From Tyto alba (taxonomy: Eukaryota; Chordata; Aves; Strigiformes; Tytonidae), in assembly GCF_018691265.1 (NCBI RefSeq), contig NW_024881301.1, positions 11,979,752-12,043,751 on the forward strand: a DNA stretch of 64,000 bases, written 5' to 3'. The notes under the pieces are model-generated. The model searched no databases. It was not told the DNA's origin and worked only from the letters and a program-made list of their open reading frames with translations. Positions within the stretch are counted from its first letter, which is position 1. Each line of letters starts with the position of its first letter. The translations under genes were made by a program, and so were the position numbers. Positions 40,301 through 52,500 of the stretch are shown piece after piece.

Positions 40301-43300
40301 AAGTTACTTTTCCAATACCTTCACATAGGAAACCCGTAGTAATTTCTGAAGTTACCCAGACTTTTCAAAACTGTATTGGCCCAGATGTGTTGAGTGAAAA
40401 ACCATAATCCGTAATGTGCTGCAAGTTTGGGTTTTTCAAAATAAATAAACGGGTACTACAGAGAGAGTGAGGTGAACTATTAGAAGTGATAGATTGCTAT
40501 GCTGGTCACAGTATCACACTCAGTTACTGTCCTTGTTCCCTCAGTGTCAAGCAGTAAATTTGCAGATGAGCTGGGATTTGGAGATTTTTCTGTCTTTAAA
40601 GGGGCAGTTTCAGTTTACACCACTTGTTTTGTGAAGGTACCAGACATTTAGCGTGGGAACCAGTTGTACTGTAGGAAAAATAGATGCTGTGCAGTCCAGA
40701 GATGTCTCAGTTCTTTCCACATTAATAAAAGCTTTGTATTGCTTTTCTAAATATACACAGATTTGAATTGAATACTAAAATTGCTTTTAGAAATTGTGGA
40801 TTCCATATACTCTTGTAGGATAAGCCTGAAAGCCTAGCTTTATTACATATAACACTGAGACATAATACATACATTCAGGAGTGGAAGAGAGGATAGGAAC
40901 AGGTATTTGTATTAGAGTATTTGTATTGCTGTCCCATATTGAGTCTTGTTCAGTTAATGTTACCGGTTTACCAAGGTGGACTGTCTTCTCTATAAAATTG
41001 TGGATTGAATTAATTCCCCAATTAGCCTGTTGACATTGTAGCTTCCTAAAAAATTTGGTTCCCAAATCAGTCATGCTTACTGTCAACAGCAGTCATTCTA
41101 GGCACTGAGATTTTGCCATTATCTATCATCATTGTTGAATTAGACTTTCAAAGAGGGTGTAAGGTGAAAAATTTTCATTCACTTTGTTTAAAACTTCTCC
41201 CTCAGGAAAAAGGTGCGATTCATGCATTTTTTAATCTGAAATAGCATTTCTGTATGCATAGATAGCTCAAAACTGACTTCAGGTTCTTTCATTTTAAATA
41301 TCCAAATAGAAAGAAGAGTTTTTCCTTACTTTAGTATTAGTATTTATTGTACAAGAGGGGTAATGGCATTGGAAACTTATTTTCTCTAAACCCCAAACCT
41401 TCCATTACACTTTGTGTGACTGTAAATGTCTTAACAGTAAAGAAGCTACACTACATATTAAGACCAAAACACCCTTCATAACTCAGGTTGCTAAAGGCCT
41501 GTGTTTTTTTCTAAAAGATGGAAGTGTTAGTTTTCAAAATGGCTTAATGAAATTGAACTGATCAACAGATGTCCAGAAAAGGTGGGACTAGAAGGAATAA
41601 GTTGAATGTTGCATTGTATCTCTCCTGGACACAAGGAGGACGAGCAGCATAAAAATGCTTAAAGAAAAATGGGTAGAAGAAATCGTATGGTGAATCTAGC
41701 CTAGGACTTCTTTGCTCCAGTGAAGCACAGACTTGATCACTTCCATGATACAGATAAGAACAACTGTAATGAAATGTTCATGTCTGTCAAGTGATGTCAG
41801 CACAGGGCACTGAGGTGTTGTAGTCATTACTATTGCAATAACTTCTACTGAGTGATTATATTTTTATTTGAGCTTCTTATCTGTAATCTTTTCTCTGACC
41901 CCTGATTCCCATGGGAGATGCTTCAGCTGAAATACCTTTGTTAAGCCTATCTGCAGGAGTTAAGGCCAGGTTAATGGTAATCTGCCTCAAGGTAGCATCT
42001 GTCAGTGTTCACTCTTAATTTCACAATGAAAGTGTTCTAATCTTGGCTCTTTTCCTTATTCTCCTATTCATTTCCTTTCTTATCGACAGTATTCCTTGAG
42101 CTCCCTTAAAGTCTAGACTTCCAGATTCCCAGGGGGAAGAACAGTGGCCATTTGCTTTCCATAGTGTCTAGCTGACAAAAATCATCATTCATTTCCAAAT
42201 TTTCTTTCTGTCATTTTTCTTGGTCGTTGTTTTCTTGCAATGAATTACCTAGCTCTGGCATGACAGGATAAGGAATCATACCTCAGTTGCTTTCTTCTGC
42301 CACTCCTGGTCACTCTGACCGTCTGCCTCCATTTATGAAAATCTGCAAGGATTCTATCTGATCAGCGTCCATCCTAATTTCAGGGCAATAGCCCATATGC
42401 AAAATGTAGCTAGGAAGATTGCATCAGTTGTGAAATTGAGCCTCACAAAAACTAACCAAGCAAGGAAGCAGAAGAATGGACTGTGCTGTGTGCTTACAAA
42501 TCCAGCAAAGCCTGGCATTTCATCAGTCCCAGACACCCTGTTACAAAAGAAAATCTTTTACAAGACTTATCAAAGATATTAGAATAATGGGTCTATTTCA
42601 TTTACAAGTGTGCAAAAAAGGTTTTACTACTGTTTACTGCTGTTATTAATATTAGACTGTAGCTTCTAGTGTGTGCTACAAAGAAAAATCTGTAGGACTG
42701 TCAGAAAAGTACTGCATGATTCTGTTAGATAGTTCCAGTGCCAATCAGACAGCATCAGTGATGCAAATAAAAAGAGGTAGTAGTTGAGGCAGAGCAGAGT
42801 TTTGTAGGACTTATGCCATGAACTACTTGCTTCTGTGAGTACTTAGCTGGTGAACATAAAGAAGCACATTTATTTTTCTGTTTAGCAGCTGAAGTTCAGG
42901 ACCACTTCTGCATTCGATCAGAGATCCCTCAGTAAGACATTGAGCCAAATGTCTAAGGGTATCTAAATTATACTTGGTTCACCTGCAGAGGGAATTAGCT
43001 TCTCCTTTCTCATTCTCTGATTCCACTGATTGTGAAGACATAAGTTAGAGCTACCAGAGGCATCTCTGGCTTCTCTGAAGGAAAGGTAAAGCAAAGCATT
43101 CCCCAACCTGTGCATTTCACAGTTGTACAGGAATGAGAGGATCAGCTGGTTTAGAGCAATTATGCCACTCCTCATCTCGCATCGCAAAGTGATAGTGTGC
43201 TTTCCACCTGCATGGTGATGTCAGTAGCCAAAGGTTGGTCTTCCAGTACGGATATGTTCATATTGGGTATGATAATGCATGAATATTGCCTGCAGCAGGT

Positions 43301-43348
43301 AGTGGATCAGGTAGGCTAGATAGATCTAGTTTGCTCAGAGATATGTGC

Positions 43349-43960
43349 CAGATTATGCTTGCAGCACAGAAAGCCAACCATACCCTGGGCTGCATCTGGA
43401 GAAGTGTGGCCAGCAGGTTGAGGGAGGTGATTCTCCCCATCTACTCCACTCTCATGAGACCCCAGCTGCAATACTGCATCCAGCTCTGGGGCCCCCAACT
43501 TAAGACCTGCTCACTTGTGTCTAGAGGAAGGCCACAAAGATGATCAGGGGGCTGGAGCACCTCCCCTATGAGGACAGGCTGAAAGAGTTGGGGTTGTTCA
43601 GCCTGGAGAAGAGAAGGATCCAGGGAGACCTTATAGGGGCCTTCCAGTACTTGAAGGAGCCTAGAGGAAAGTTGGGGAAGGACTCTTTATCAGGGAGTGT
43701 AGTGATAGGACAAGGGGTGATGGTTTTAAATTGAAAGAGGGTATATTCAGATTAGGCAAAAGGAAGAAATTCTTTCCTGTGAGGGTGGTGAGATACTGGA
43801 ACATGTTGCTCAGAGAAGCTGTGGCTGCCCCCTCCCTGGAAGGGTTCAAGGCCAGGTTGGACGGGGCTTTGAGCAGCCTGGTCTGGTGGAAGGTGTCCCT
43901 GCCCATGGGTTGGAACTAGGTGACCTTTAAGGTCCTGTGCAACGCAAACCGTTCTAGGAT
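43349..43960 (+). mobile_element. CR1 LINE, 5'-truncated 3' end with broken reverse transcriptase ORF
   Basis: This is the clearest mobile element in the window. Translated in pieces, it gives the C-terminal part of the CR1 ORF2 protein: a block with AAQKANHTLGCIWRSVASR and REVILPIYSTLMRPQLQYC, then [20 protein letters not shown] and [20 protein letters not shown], then RKKFFPVRVVRYWN and APSLEGFKARLDGALSSL ending WWKVSLPMGWN. The blocks lie in three different frames (starting near 43286, 43540 and 43731), so at least two frameshifts break it. One coincides with a small deletion near 43500-43530, where the usual ERVQRRATK run is shortened. After the stop comes the typical CR1 tail GTGACCTTTAAGGTCC-like sequence, fading near 43960. 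It is dead, 5'-truncated and in the same orientation as PTPRM. Confidence 0.92.
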
Positions 43961-44576
43961 AGTTCAATGTATTTTGCAGTTTTATGGTCCTATTTGGCAA
44001 TTGTCCATGGAAACGTCACTTCAAAGGGACTAGGTTCATGGTTTACACTGTACTTTCAAAAGCAGATGAAATACGGAATGCTTTGTATTTACTGAATTTT
44101 TTAAGGTGAGATTGTCATGTTTATGATACATCATAGAATAAGACCCTGATCTTTAGCTGTAACATCCAGGTGTTAATGGCAGTAGAACTTTACTTTCTGC
44201 TTACCAAATAGGGAAGATTCATGTCTGCATTTTAATATTCTCCAGATTAAGATTATAGAAGGTGTTTTAAATTAAGAATAAAAACACAAAAGGATGTTAG
44301 TAAACCATAGGGATTACCTACTGTATGCTTAAGAAAAATAAATGAAAAGGCAAACAAGGTACACCTGCATGTTGAGTCCTAATACAGGCTCTCAGCAAGA
44401 ACAAGTTTGTTGTTTTGATGAATAGTTTACTGCAGTTTCAGTTGCCTTTTGCTGTAACCAAAGCACTGTAAACCTATTTTGAGACAGGAGTACTGTGCAC
44501 TCATGAAAGTGTCTTGTCTAGTTCACTGTCCACAAAGAGGTTTATATAACTTACTCATTAGATCTTAGTGTTGTTG

Positions 44577-44748
44577 TCTTCCTTCCAGCTTCTTTTTCAG
44601 CACTAATGTGTACGACTAGCTCTTAAGTCTGCATTCTTACTCTACTGACCATTTCCTTTTTCATCAGTTTCTCTTCTTCCTCTGCTCTTCCTTTTAGTTA
44701 CTCCTGCTTTCTTTTAGCCCCTCTTCCTTCCCTCCCCCCCCCCCCCAG
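44577..44748. repeat. Polypyrimidine tract with C13
   Basis: The plus strand is strongly C/T-biased here and includes several CAG/TAG acceptor-like ends (TTCCAG, TTTTTCAG, TTCATCAG, CTTTTAG). It finishes with CCTTCCCT and a run of 13 C (44734-44746) followed by AG. It resembles a splice acceptor, but no plausible exon with homology follows. Confidence 0.75.
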
Positions 44749-45044
44749 ATACGATGTTGTCTGCTCTGTCCTGAAAAATATTTCCTTAAAATTGCCTCAT
44801 TTTCATGCTCTATGCTCTGCTTTGTCTCCTGATACTTAATGCAGGCTGCCTAGTCATTTGTTCTTGCTCCATGTCCTACCATCTCTCTCCTCAGAACCTG
44901 TAGAAGGGAAGGAGAGGCCAATCTAAGAATGTCAGAATATCCTTCTGTTACTGTGCAACCTTTTTTTTGGTAATTCTTCTCATTCTTGATATTAACTAAA
45001 GGGCATTGCTTAGATAGACTTACTCTGTGAGAACATTTAATATG

Positions 45045-45125
45045 GTAAAATTAAGGAAAGACTGTTTAATATGGTAATATTTTAGATATAATTTCATTTG
45101 ATACAGTAAAATTAAGGAAAGACTG
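45045..45125. repeat. 20-nt perfect direct repeat, 61-bp period
   Basis: GTAAAATTAAGGAAAGACTG occurs at 45045-45064 and again at 45106-45125. A related TTTAATATGGTAA is also found twice, at about 45037 and 45065. It is a local duplication of a short segment that has since diverged between the copies. Confidence 0.85.
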
Positions 45126-46484
45126 AGACATCTACATAAGAATTTTTTTCATTAGGGATTGTTTCTTTATTTTCATGGGAAAACAGCAAGGTCGTTTTAT
45201 TTGCTCATTTTTTCTTACCTAAAAAATTATTTTGCCAAGGCTTTAAAAATATTCACCTCTAGGCTGAAACATAGCATGCAATAGTTTACATTCAAAAAAA
45301 AGAAAAAAAATTATCTTAAGCAATTGAAAGTGATGTCACCATGGAAGTTGCAATATAACATTAATTATAAGAAATGTTCTTCAACACCCACAGTACTGTG
45401 TATTTACTTATGTCAAAACAAGGTAATTCTTACTGTATTAAGAGTAGCTTTTCATTTTATGATTGCCTGTTGTTCTTTGAATCATAACCTTCACTCATTT
45501 CTTTAATTTAGGAGAAAAAGCCATTAAACATAGATACTTCCTGAAAGTGTGGGCTGCGTGAAAGCTTTAATTAAATCTACAAGTAAAGCTTTAAGAGAAC
45601 AAGAATCAAATTATTTGCAACAAGGACCATGCATTTATTTCTGTGACAGGCTTTTCCATGTTAGAGAAAAGGCAATCTGTGTACCCTTATCTGAATTAGT
45701 AAACTCAATATCACTTTTCATTAGCATGGTAGGTCATTGCCATGCGTCTTCAGTGTGACACTGTTTACATGTTAATGACCTCACAAATAGAGTCTGTTCC
45801 AAACAGTTAGCAGTAGTAGAAAGTTGTAAATCCATGAAGTGGAATAAACTGTCCTCTGCTTTCTGCATCATTACTTCTTGCAAGTTCCCCTCTGGACTCA
45901 GCTTCATAATTAGGCAGCAATATAATTAAGGCAAATTCAGTAAATGCAAATAGGGCAAAAGGATTTATAGCTGATTATGGTTGTTACAGCATACCTGAAA
46001 TAAATTAATTTCTAAGCATCATTATTAGTTGACTTTTCAATGACATGGACTCTAGAAGTATAAAGTATTATTCACAAAAAATGCTCTTAGCTTAAGTTAC
46101 TGATGTATTCACATCTACAAAGTGCTGACATACCCATGAAAAAAAAAAAGCAGAAAAATACAGTAGAACATATTGCTTTAGTTGTTTGGTGTATGATTGC
46201 GTTGTATTAGATAGGATTCTTAAGATTATAAATATATTTTTCCCCCACCATATAATGTTAGTAAATCAGCATTCTCCCTAAAATCATGTCGATAATGTCA
46301 TATTTACATCTGGTAATTTGACTAGACAGTGGAAAGCTATGCTGCTTTAAAATCTTGGAATGATAAAGCCAACATCAAATGAGTAAAACAGACTCAGCAT
46401 AACCACTTAAATTTGATTCCCTCAAATATGTAAAGCAAGGGCCATTCTGATATCCTGCTGTGTGAATCCATTTAAGTTCTGAAT

Positions 46485-46530
46485 GCCGTCAATTCCCATT
46501 GACTTCAGCACCTTGCAGAATCTGGCCCTG
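46485..46530. repeat. Ancient amniote repeat scrap
   Basis: GTCAATTCCCATTGACTTCA followed by GCACCTTGCAGAATCTGGCC closely recalls the CATTGACTTCAATGGGA / CAGCACCTTGCAGGATCGGG phrases of a very old amniote interspersed repeat. This is a memory match only. Confidence 0.45.
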
Positions 46531-49500
46531 TATTTGGATGTCTCAGCCCAGCCATAACAAAAAGCCTATTTTTCACTAGTCATTTGCAGCATATACCTGG
46601 TATTTCAAGACACATACTCTGTGGTTCTGCCTGCAACAACCTTGGGAGTTGCTTTGAAGGCAGAGAGTAATGGTTTCTACTTTAGTCGCTCACCTAATAT
46701 GCAAAGCGAGTTTAATTATATGCTGTCCAACCCTCTCTGCTACATATTTTTCCACTTGCTGGTTCTGGGTGAAATACATACTTTCTACGTGCAGAGGTTA
46801 CTAGTAAGTGTACAGTGCCCCTGGAAGCATTTATGGCTAATCTTGCCCTCAGCATGCATAATGTAGCTAAGTACTAATTAAACGTTAAAGAATAGGGATC
46901 CATCTTTTCTCTCCCTGATGAATAGAGGAATGTGTTCTGCATGGGGTCAGATCCTATTTTCAACTGGACAGAATTGCTAGGATGCTGCAAAACCTAACTA
47001 CATGAGACTAAAATTCGAAAGACTCCAGGTTTTCTCACAGCACAACAAACGACTAATAAATCACTGTCTTATGTTGTGTAATGAATTAGCTGTTTTACTG
47101 TTTCATATAAATATGTAATGCTGCAAGGCATACATGGGCAGAATATAGATTTGATTTCATAAGGGACATTTTTTTTGTCCTATACAATGATTTCTGAAAA
47201 TTGTCTGTGGCCCAGTTGTACATTTTGCTATTAAAAACAAAGAGAAATATAGTTCTGGGAAGGCAATAAAGTCACCACAAACATTATTTCCCCCTCTCAG
47301 ATCCCAATAATAGCTGATTAAAGCAGGTTTTGATTGCTTCTAAATATTGCCATGACTGCTGCCATGCAGTATAAGAGAAATTAACTGGTGAGTGATGGAT
47401 CTGTGGTGGCAGATAAAAAACTTGGCTGTTTGGTGGAAGTCTGTCTTTGTAGGGCTACAATTTCCCTGCAATTTCCCAAGGTTTTGTAATTTTAATACTT
47501 CTTCAAAACCTTTCCCACCAGAATGAACTATAACTTTGCAGTTCTATGAAGTCATCCTTTCAGAAATCCTGGTATTCACTTCTTTCCTGCAGGCTTCTTC
47601 CTGGCTTAAAAGTCTAATAATAGCAATTGCTTTTTAAATAAGTTTCCAAACAGGTTATGGAAGGAGCACGGGAATCAAAATGTCTGGTTTCTGCCACCAG
47701 TGTGCTGATGAAAGTTCTTAAACCTTTAGGTGCCATATTCTTCACATTAATTACATTTTGATTGCTATTAACTGCTACAAAGCAGTGGTATCAGGGCTTT
47801 TGGAGGTGTGATAATCAGAGAGGCAGAGTACTTCATGCTTCCTTTATCATCACTTGGATTTGAGAAATCTGATCTTTGTATTTCTAAATAGAAAGCCATC
47901 ACTGTCTGAAAATGCATGTTGTTGGAATATTAGTACCTGAAAATCAGTGATCAGCTAAGGCAGGATTAGCCACATATACTTGCAAAAGCACATGTTCTCT
48001 TATGAGTAGCCCTTGCAAAAGCACCAGGGGAGGTGTAAAGTGTTTTCTCTGACATCAGTTACTTTGACACTTCAGTGGCTGCAGAGCTGCCTCCTTTCCC
48101 ACAGTAGGAGTAATCAGCATCTGAGCTTTGCTGCTTGAACTCTTGTGCATGGGAATTACTCTTTTGACCAAAAAAAAAAAAATCTTTAAAGCCCAGATAT
48201 TGCAGTAGTAATTTCCTTGGATAAAGGTATGAGAACAGTAAAACAGAATAATACAATAATTTAGCATCTCATGATTTTCAGAAATGCATAAATACAATAA
48301 CTGAGCATACTATACCACTTAGAGTCTAATAATTTGTTGTCTGATTAGAAGCAGACAGATAGCCATAAGGTGAAAATAAGATGGAAAAGGTCATACGATT
48401 AAATTAGCTGCATTCAGACAGGAGTTACTTACAAAGGTTTTTTTCTCTGATTACAGAAGGTCAACAGTAAGTCAAGCAAATAAGATCAAGTTAGTGACCC
48501 TCAGAAAGAAATTAACCTCAGCGATAAATAAAAGGTTACTGTCCACTACGAGCACTCCAAGATAAGCTACTCTTGGTTAATCACATCTTTCACTTTCAGC
48601 TATGGAGTCTGCCTATAACTGCCATTCTGATTATTTACAAAGGAACACACATCCTTAATACAGGATCCAAGTTGTAAAACTTGTTTTCCCTTTCACACTG
48701 CTTTTTAATAACACAAGAAATGCCTACCGCAGTCCTAGTGCACATCCCATTAATATCCTATCAAATTTGTCACTGTTTTGTTGTAAACAGATTCTTCTGA
48801 GCAGTGCTGTTCTCTGTATCACTTAATCTTAGGTGTTTTCAATCACTACATTATTGCCTGGTGGGTTAAAAATATTGACAACAGGTTAACATTTTGGTCT
48901 CATGACTCTCCCTTTTTAATGTCAGGTTTATTTTCCTTTTGTGGACATTCTTGGAGCCTAGTTTTTCCTGCTGTGTCCTGTCAGTCTAATGAAAATCTAG
49001 TCTAAATTTATACTGCAGGATTTTCATAATATATCTCTTGCATTTGACTAATCAAGGAGAATCTAGTTTTGTAGTCAAATTGGTTCTCTATCTCAAAGTC
49101 TTTTAATATGAGTGAGGAATTGCAGTGGTCCAAAGAAGTTGTAAAACCCTCCGAAAAGTCACTTGATGTTGTTTTGGTACTTGTGAATTTGCTGCGAATG
49201 GAAAACTACTTTGTCTTCCATAATCTGAAATCCAAGAAATACATATATATTGGAGTGACTAACTAGCAGTGAAAACACAGCAGGAAAGGTCACTGTCCTG
49301 GTTCATGATTGCTGATTAGTCACCAGAAGTTCAAAGTTAAATTGGCCTGTCTTCATCTTCCCCATATCTCATTAGCCACTGCAGTACCTGTGAGCTAGAA
49401 TTTTCCTGTTGGGATCTTCTCCATAGATACTCATGCAGATCTTGTCTGTGACAAAAGGAATCTCCATGCACATTAGCCATTTGTTGTTATTTTAGTAGCT

Positions 49501-52500
49501 TCTGTGTGCTTGGTTTCTAATTGGTGTTGAGAAATGTCTGTTTTGCAGACGTTACAGTGGTCTGTGGCAGAATGACTTTGCCTTTCTGAGGAAAGCCAGT
49601 GATAGGGTCTCTTTTGTTGTTGCTTGTATTGCTGTCAGATGCTTACCAGACAGTAAAACAAAACAGCTATTTTTAAAACATTTACAGGCCAAACAGACTA
49701 TGTTGCTTAAGAGATAGTTAAATGATTACTCAGGGTTTATGCATTTTGAAGTGGCATCATCTACTCAGTATTGAGTAATCCTTGAGAAATTGGATTGAGA
49801 TACTAAATAAATCTATGTCACATGCTGCTTCTTCAGTATCAACTAACAAAATATTAATGCCACAGTTCCTCCTACTCTCTGCAGACTGCTGTTTTATTGC
49901 ATTATGTCCTACAATGATACTGTTGCCTTTAAAAAATTATTTTCTTTCCTTATGTGTCAAAGGTCAGTCAGAAGGAGAATACTAGTTTGTGTCATGTGCA
50001 TGCAAGTCATTGCTCAGAACTTAAATGTAAAAGAGAGGTTGAATAGATCAGCAAATGTCCTAGAAGTTCAGATATGGTTAGTTTGCCCTTGCTTTAGCTA
50101 GTGAGAGTGATTTGACAGCTGTACTTTGTAGTTTCTTCCTTCTGGAGGATGTGATCATGCTTTGATAGCAACCCTTAATCTATTATTAATGCAGTTGTAT
50201 GTAGATCAAAACTAAAGATCCTTAGTCACATCAGAAAGTAATGCTAGTCTATTTTTATATCATTTGAGGATGTATCTGAAGTGAAGGAAATGAAGTGCCA
50301 GAGTACTAATGTCAGGTATTTCATACCTCTGTTCCTCTATAGAAGCTGTAATCTGAAGCTCTGTAGGTGTGCATGTACAAGTGCACTGCACAGCAAACCT
50401 CCTCAGTTTTTTGTCCCAAGAACTAGTAAATAAGTGCCTCCTTTGAGTCTTTTCCATTTGTTGAATTTGAACTCTATCTTTTTATCAAGCTTTGAAGAAG
50501 AGAATTTGAGACTCTTTTAGATGAGGTCATGCTAACATCTAGTTGCCAGCATTTTGATGATAATCTGCGTATACCAGCTTTCAAAATTAAGGGGGGTTAA
50601 TTTAGTCCTGGGACTTTCTCTAGTAATATCATTATTGCAGGTTATTGTAGAAGTAATGCAGTGTGGGTTATGTTCACTCTCCCATTCTGAAATGGTCTTT
50701 TTGTGGGTTTGAGACAATGTGACAAGCTATAAAATTTTACTGCAGAAGAGCATGTGGTCTCCTATGACCTCATCTTTGACCAAGCTTTCCCCTTCCTTTT
50801 GTTCATACTCCTTTTAGATCAGGCAATGTCTGCATGGATGATCTTTAAAAAGCAAGCCACTTATCTCTTCACATTGCTTTCTTGTAACTCAACACAACTT
50901 TTTGAGAAGAAAATTTGGAAGCTTGTTCTGGGGTACTTCAGGGGGTTTAATTCTGCTTGTTACAAGTCTCAAGACGTAAGGCATCTACAGTTTACCAACC
51001 TTACTGCGGAAGACAACTGAATAAGCACATAGACACCAGATAGTAAGACGAGACAAACAGCTGTGAACTAGTGACAGCCAGTGGGCCATGTCATCCTCCT
51101 GACATTATGATACCCTCCTGGAAGGCCAGTGTGTCCTCGGCCAGAGTCCCTTGTGCAGGAACTCTAATGCAATGCAATCTTGAATATGTTGGTTATCTTG
51201 GATCTGCCAGGAAACCAAACCCCCTGGGCTTTGGGATGATCATTCTCATTGTGACCTGAGAGTCAGGATGAAGTCAGGACATACACCTAGTTGCTGGGGC
51301 TAATAAGCACTGCTGGGTTCCTCAGTTTAGCCATGAGCTGGGAGACAGCTGTATGCTTTATCAATGAACAAATGTGCCCTGAAAGGGAACAACTAAGGAA
51401 AATAAATGTCCTGGGACACAAACCAGAGAAAGAAAATACCTGTGAGGTTGAGGCAGTACTTTCAGTAGAAGAAAAAACATTGAAAATCCTCAGCTGACAG
51501 TGACTCAGATGCTGACAGATTTCCCTCACAGCACAACACCCTCAAGTATCCATTTGACCAGAGAAACAATTAGCTGGTGCTACATGGAATTTAATTCTTG
51601 GTGATAGAGCAGCAAAGGTATGCTGTGGGAGAAAAAGTAACTGGGATCCTGTTTCTCTTTGATCCAGTACCCCCACGCTTTGTCCCTACATTGTGCCGGT
51701 CAGCCACCCTTCTAGTATTGCTGAAGTGGAGGTGGGTACAGCGGGAACTTGAGAACTGTCACCTGTTGTGGCTTGCTGTGATACAGTAAATTCCTCTTTT
51801 TCCATATGACGTAAAAAGCTTGGAATAAACAGGTGGCAGAGGTCCACCCAAATGGTGGCCCAAATTTGAAGTTGCAGCTCTTGGCGTTTTAGTCCATAAC
51901 ATAATGCAACAAGACATTCTGTTATTCCATTCTGCCCTTGCAAATCTAAGGGAACAGGACAGTGCTGTTCCCTTCACCAGTCAGCTCCACTACAAGACAG
52001 TGTCACATTTTCTATTACTAATGCTGGAAAATTTCCTACAGTAGCTAATTTACCAGGGAAATATAGACATTTAAACGTCAGCTATATTTTTTTCTTCTAT
52101 ATGCATCTTGGAGTTTATATACAGATGGCATTTTTACATTTATATCTAATAGCTATTAAAATTTTCCTGTGCCTTAATTCTTTTGAATGTCTCTTTACGA
52201 AGCCTGTCAGCTTTTCATCTCTGAAGCTAAAAATAAATGTTTATATAGAAATCAGAAGAGATTGAAATTATGGGTTGATTCACAAATAGAAAAAAGAAAT
52301 TACACAGCTTTCATTAATTATTCCATGGATACTTTTGTTTGTGGGAGTGGTGCATTGAGCATCTATTTTTTTCAATCCTGAAGAAAGTTAAGCAGCTGAA
52401 AACACGAGATTAGTGAGAAACAAGCCAAAGTTGCACATTGCATTTAGACATAGGAAATATCACCTTTTGTATTACACTGAAAGAGGGATTGCATATCCAC

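Larger units (their letters stand above)
28196..43348 (+). other. PTPRM: PTPRM intron after the transmembrane exon, first part
   Basis: No exon was recognised. I looked for the cytoplasmic juxtamembrane segment expected next (KLAKKRKE and the MSSTRQEM region) and did not find it. A CA repeat lies at 28728-28752. A GC-richer stretch at about 29160-29460 has chance open frames but no recognised family. Possible ancient-repeat scraps lie at about 33731-33770 and 37281-37340. Otherwise it is AT-rich unique-looking sequence. Confidence 0.85.

Noticed and set aside
42001..42035. Possible cytoplasmic PTPRM exon (a stretch around TCACAATGAAA recalls SFTMKT codons)
   Set aside because: The flanking codons do not match the expected protein, no acceptor or donor frames it, and the frame is closed. 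It is a coincidental match of about 10 bases.
46621..46866. 81-codon plus-strand open frame
   Set aside because: It is hydrophobic-looking but matches nothing known and lacks supporting signals. I treat it as chance.
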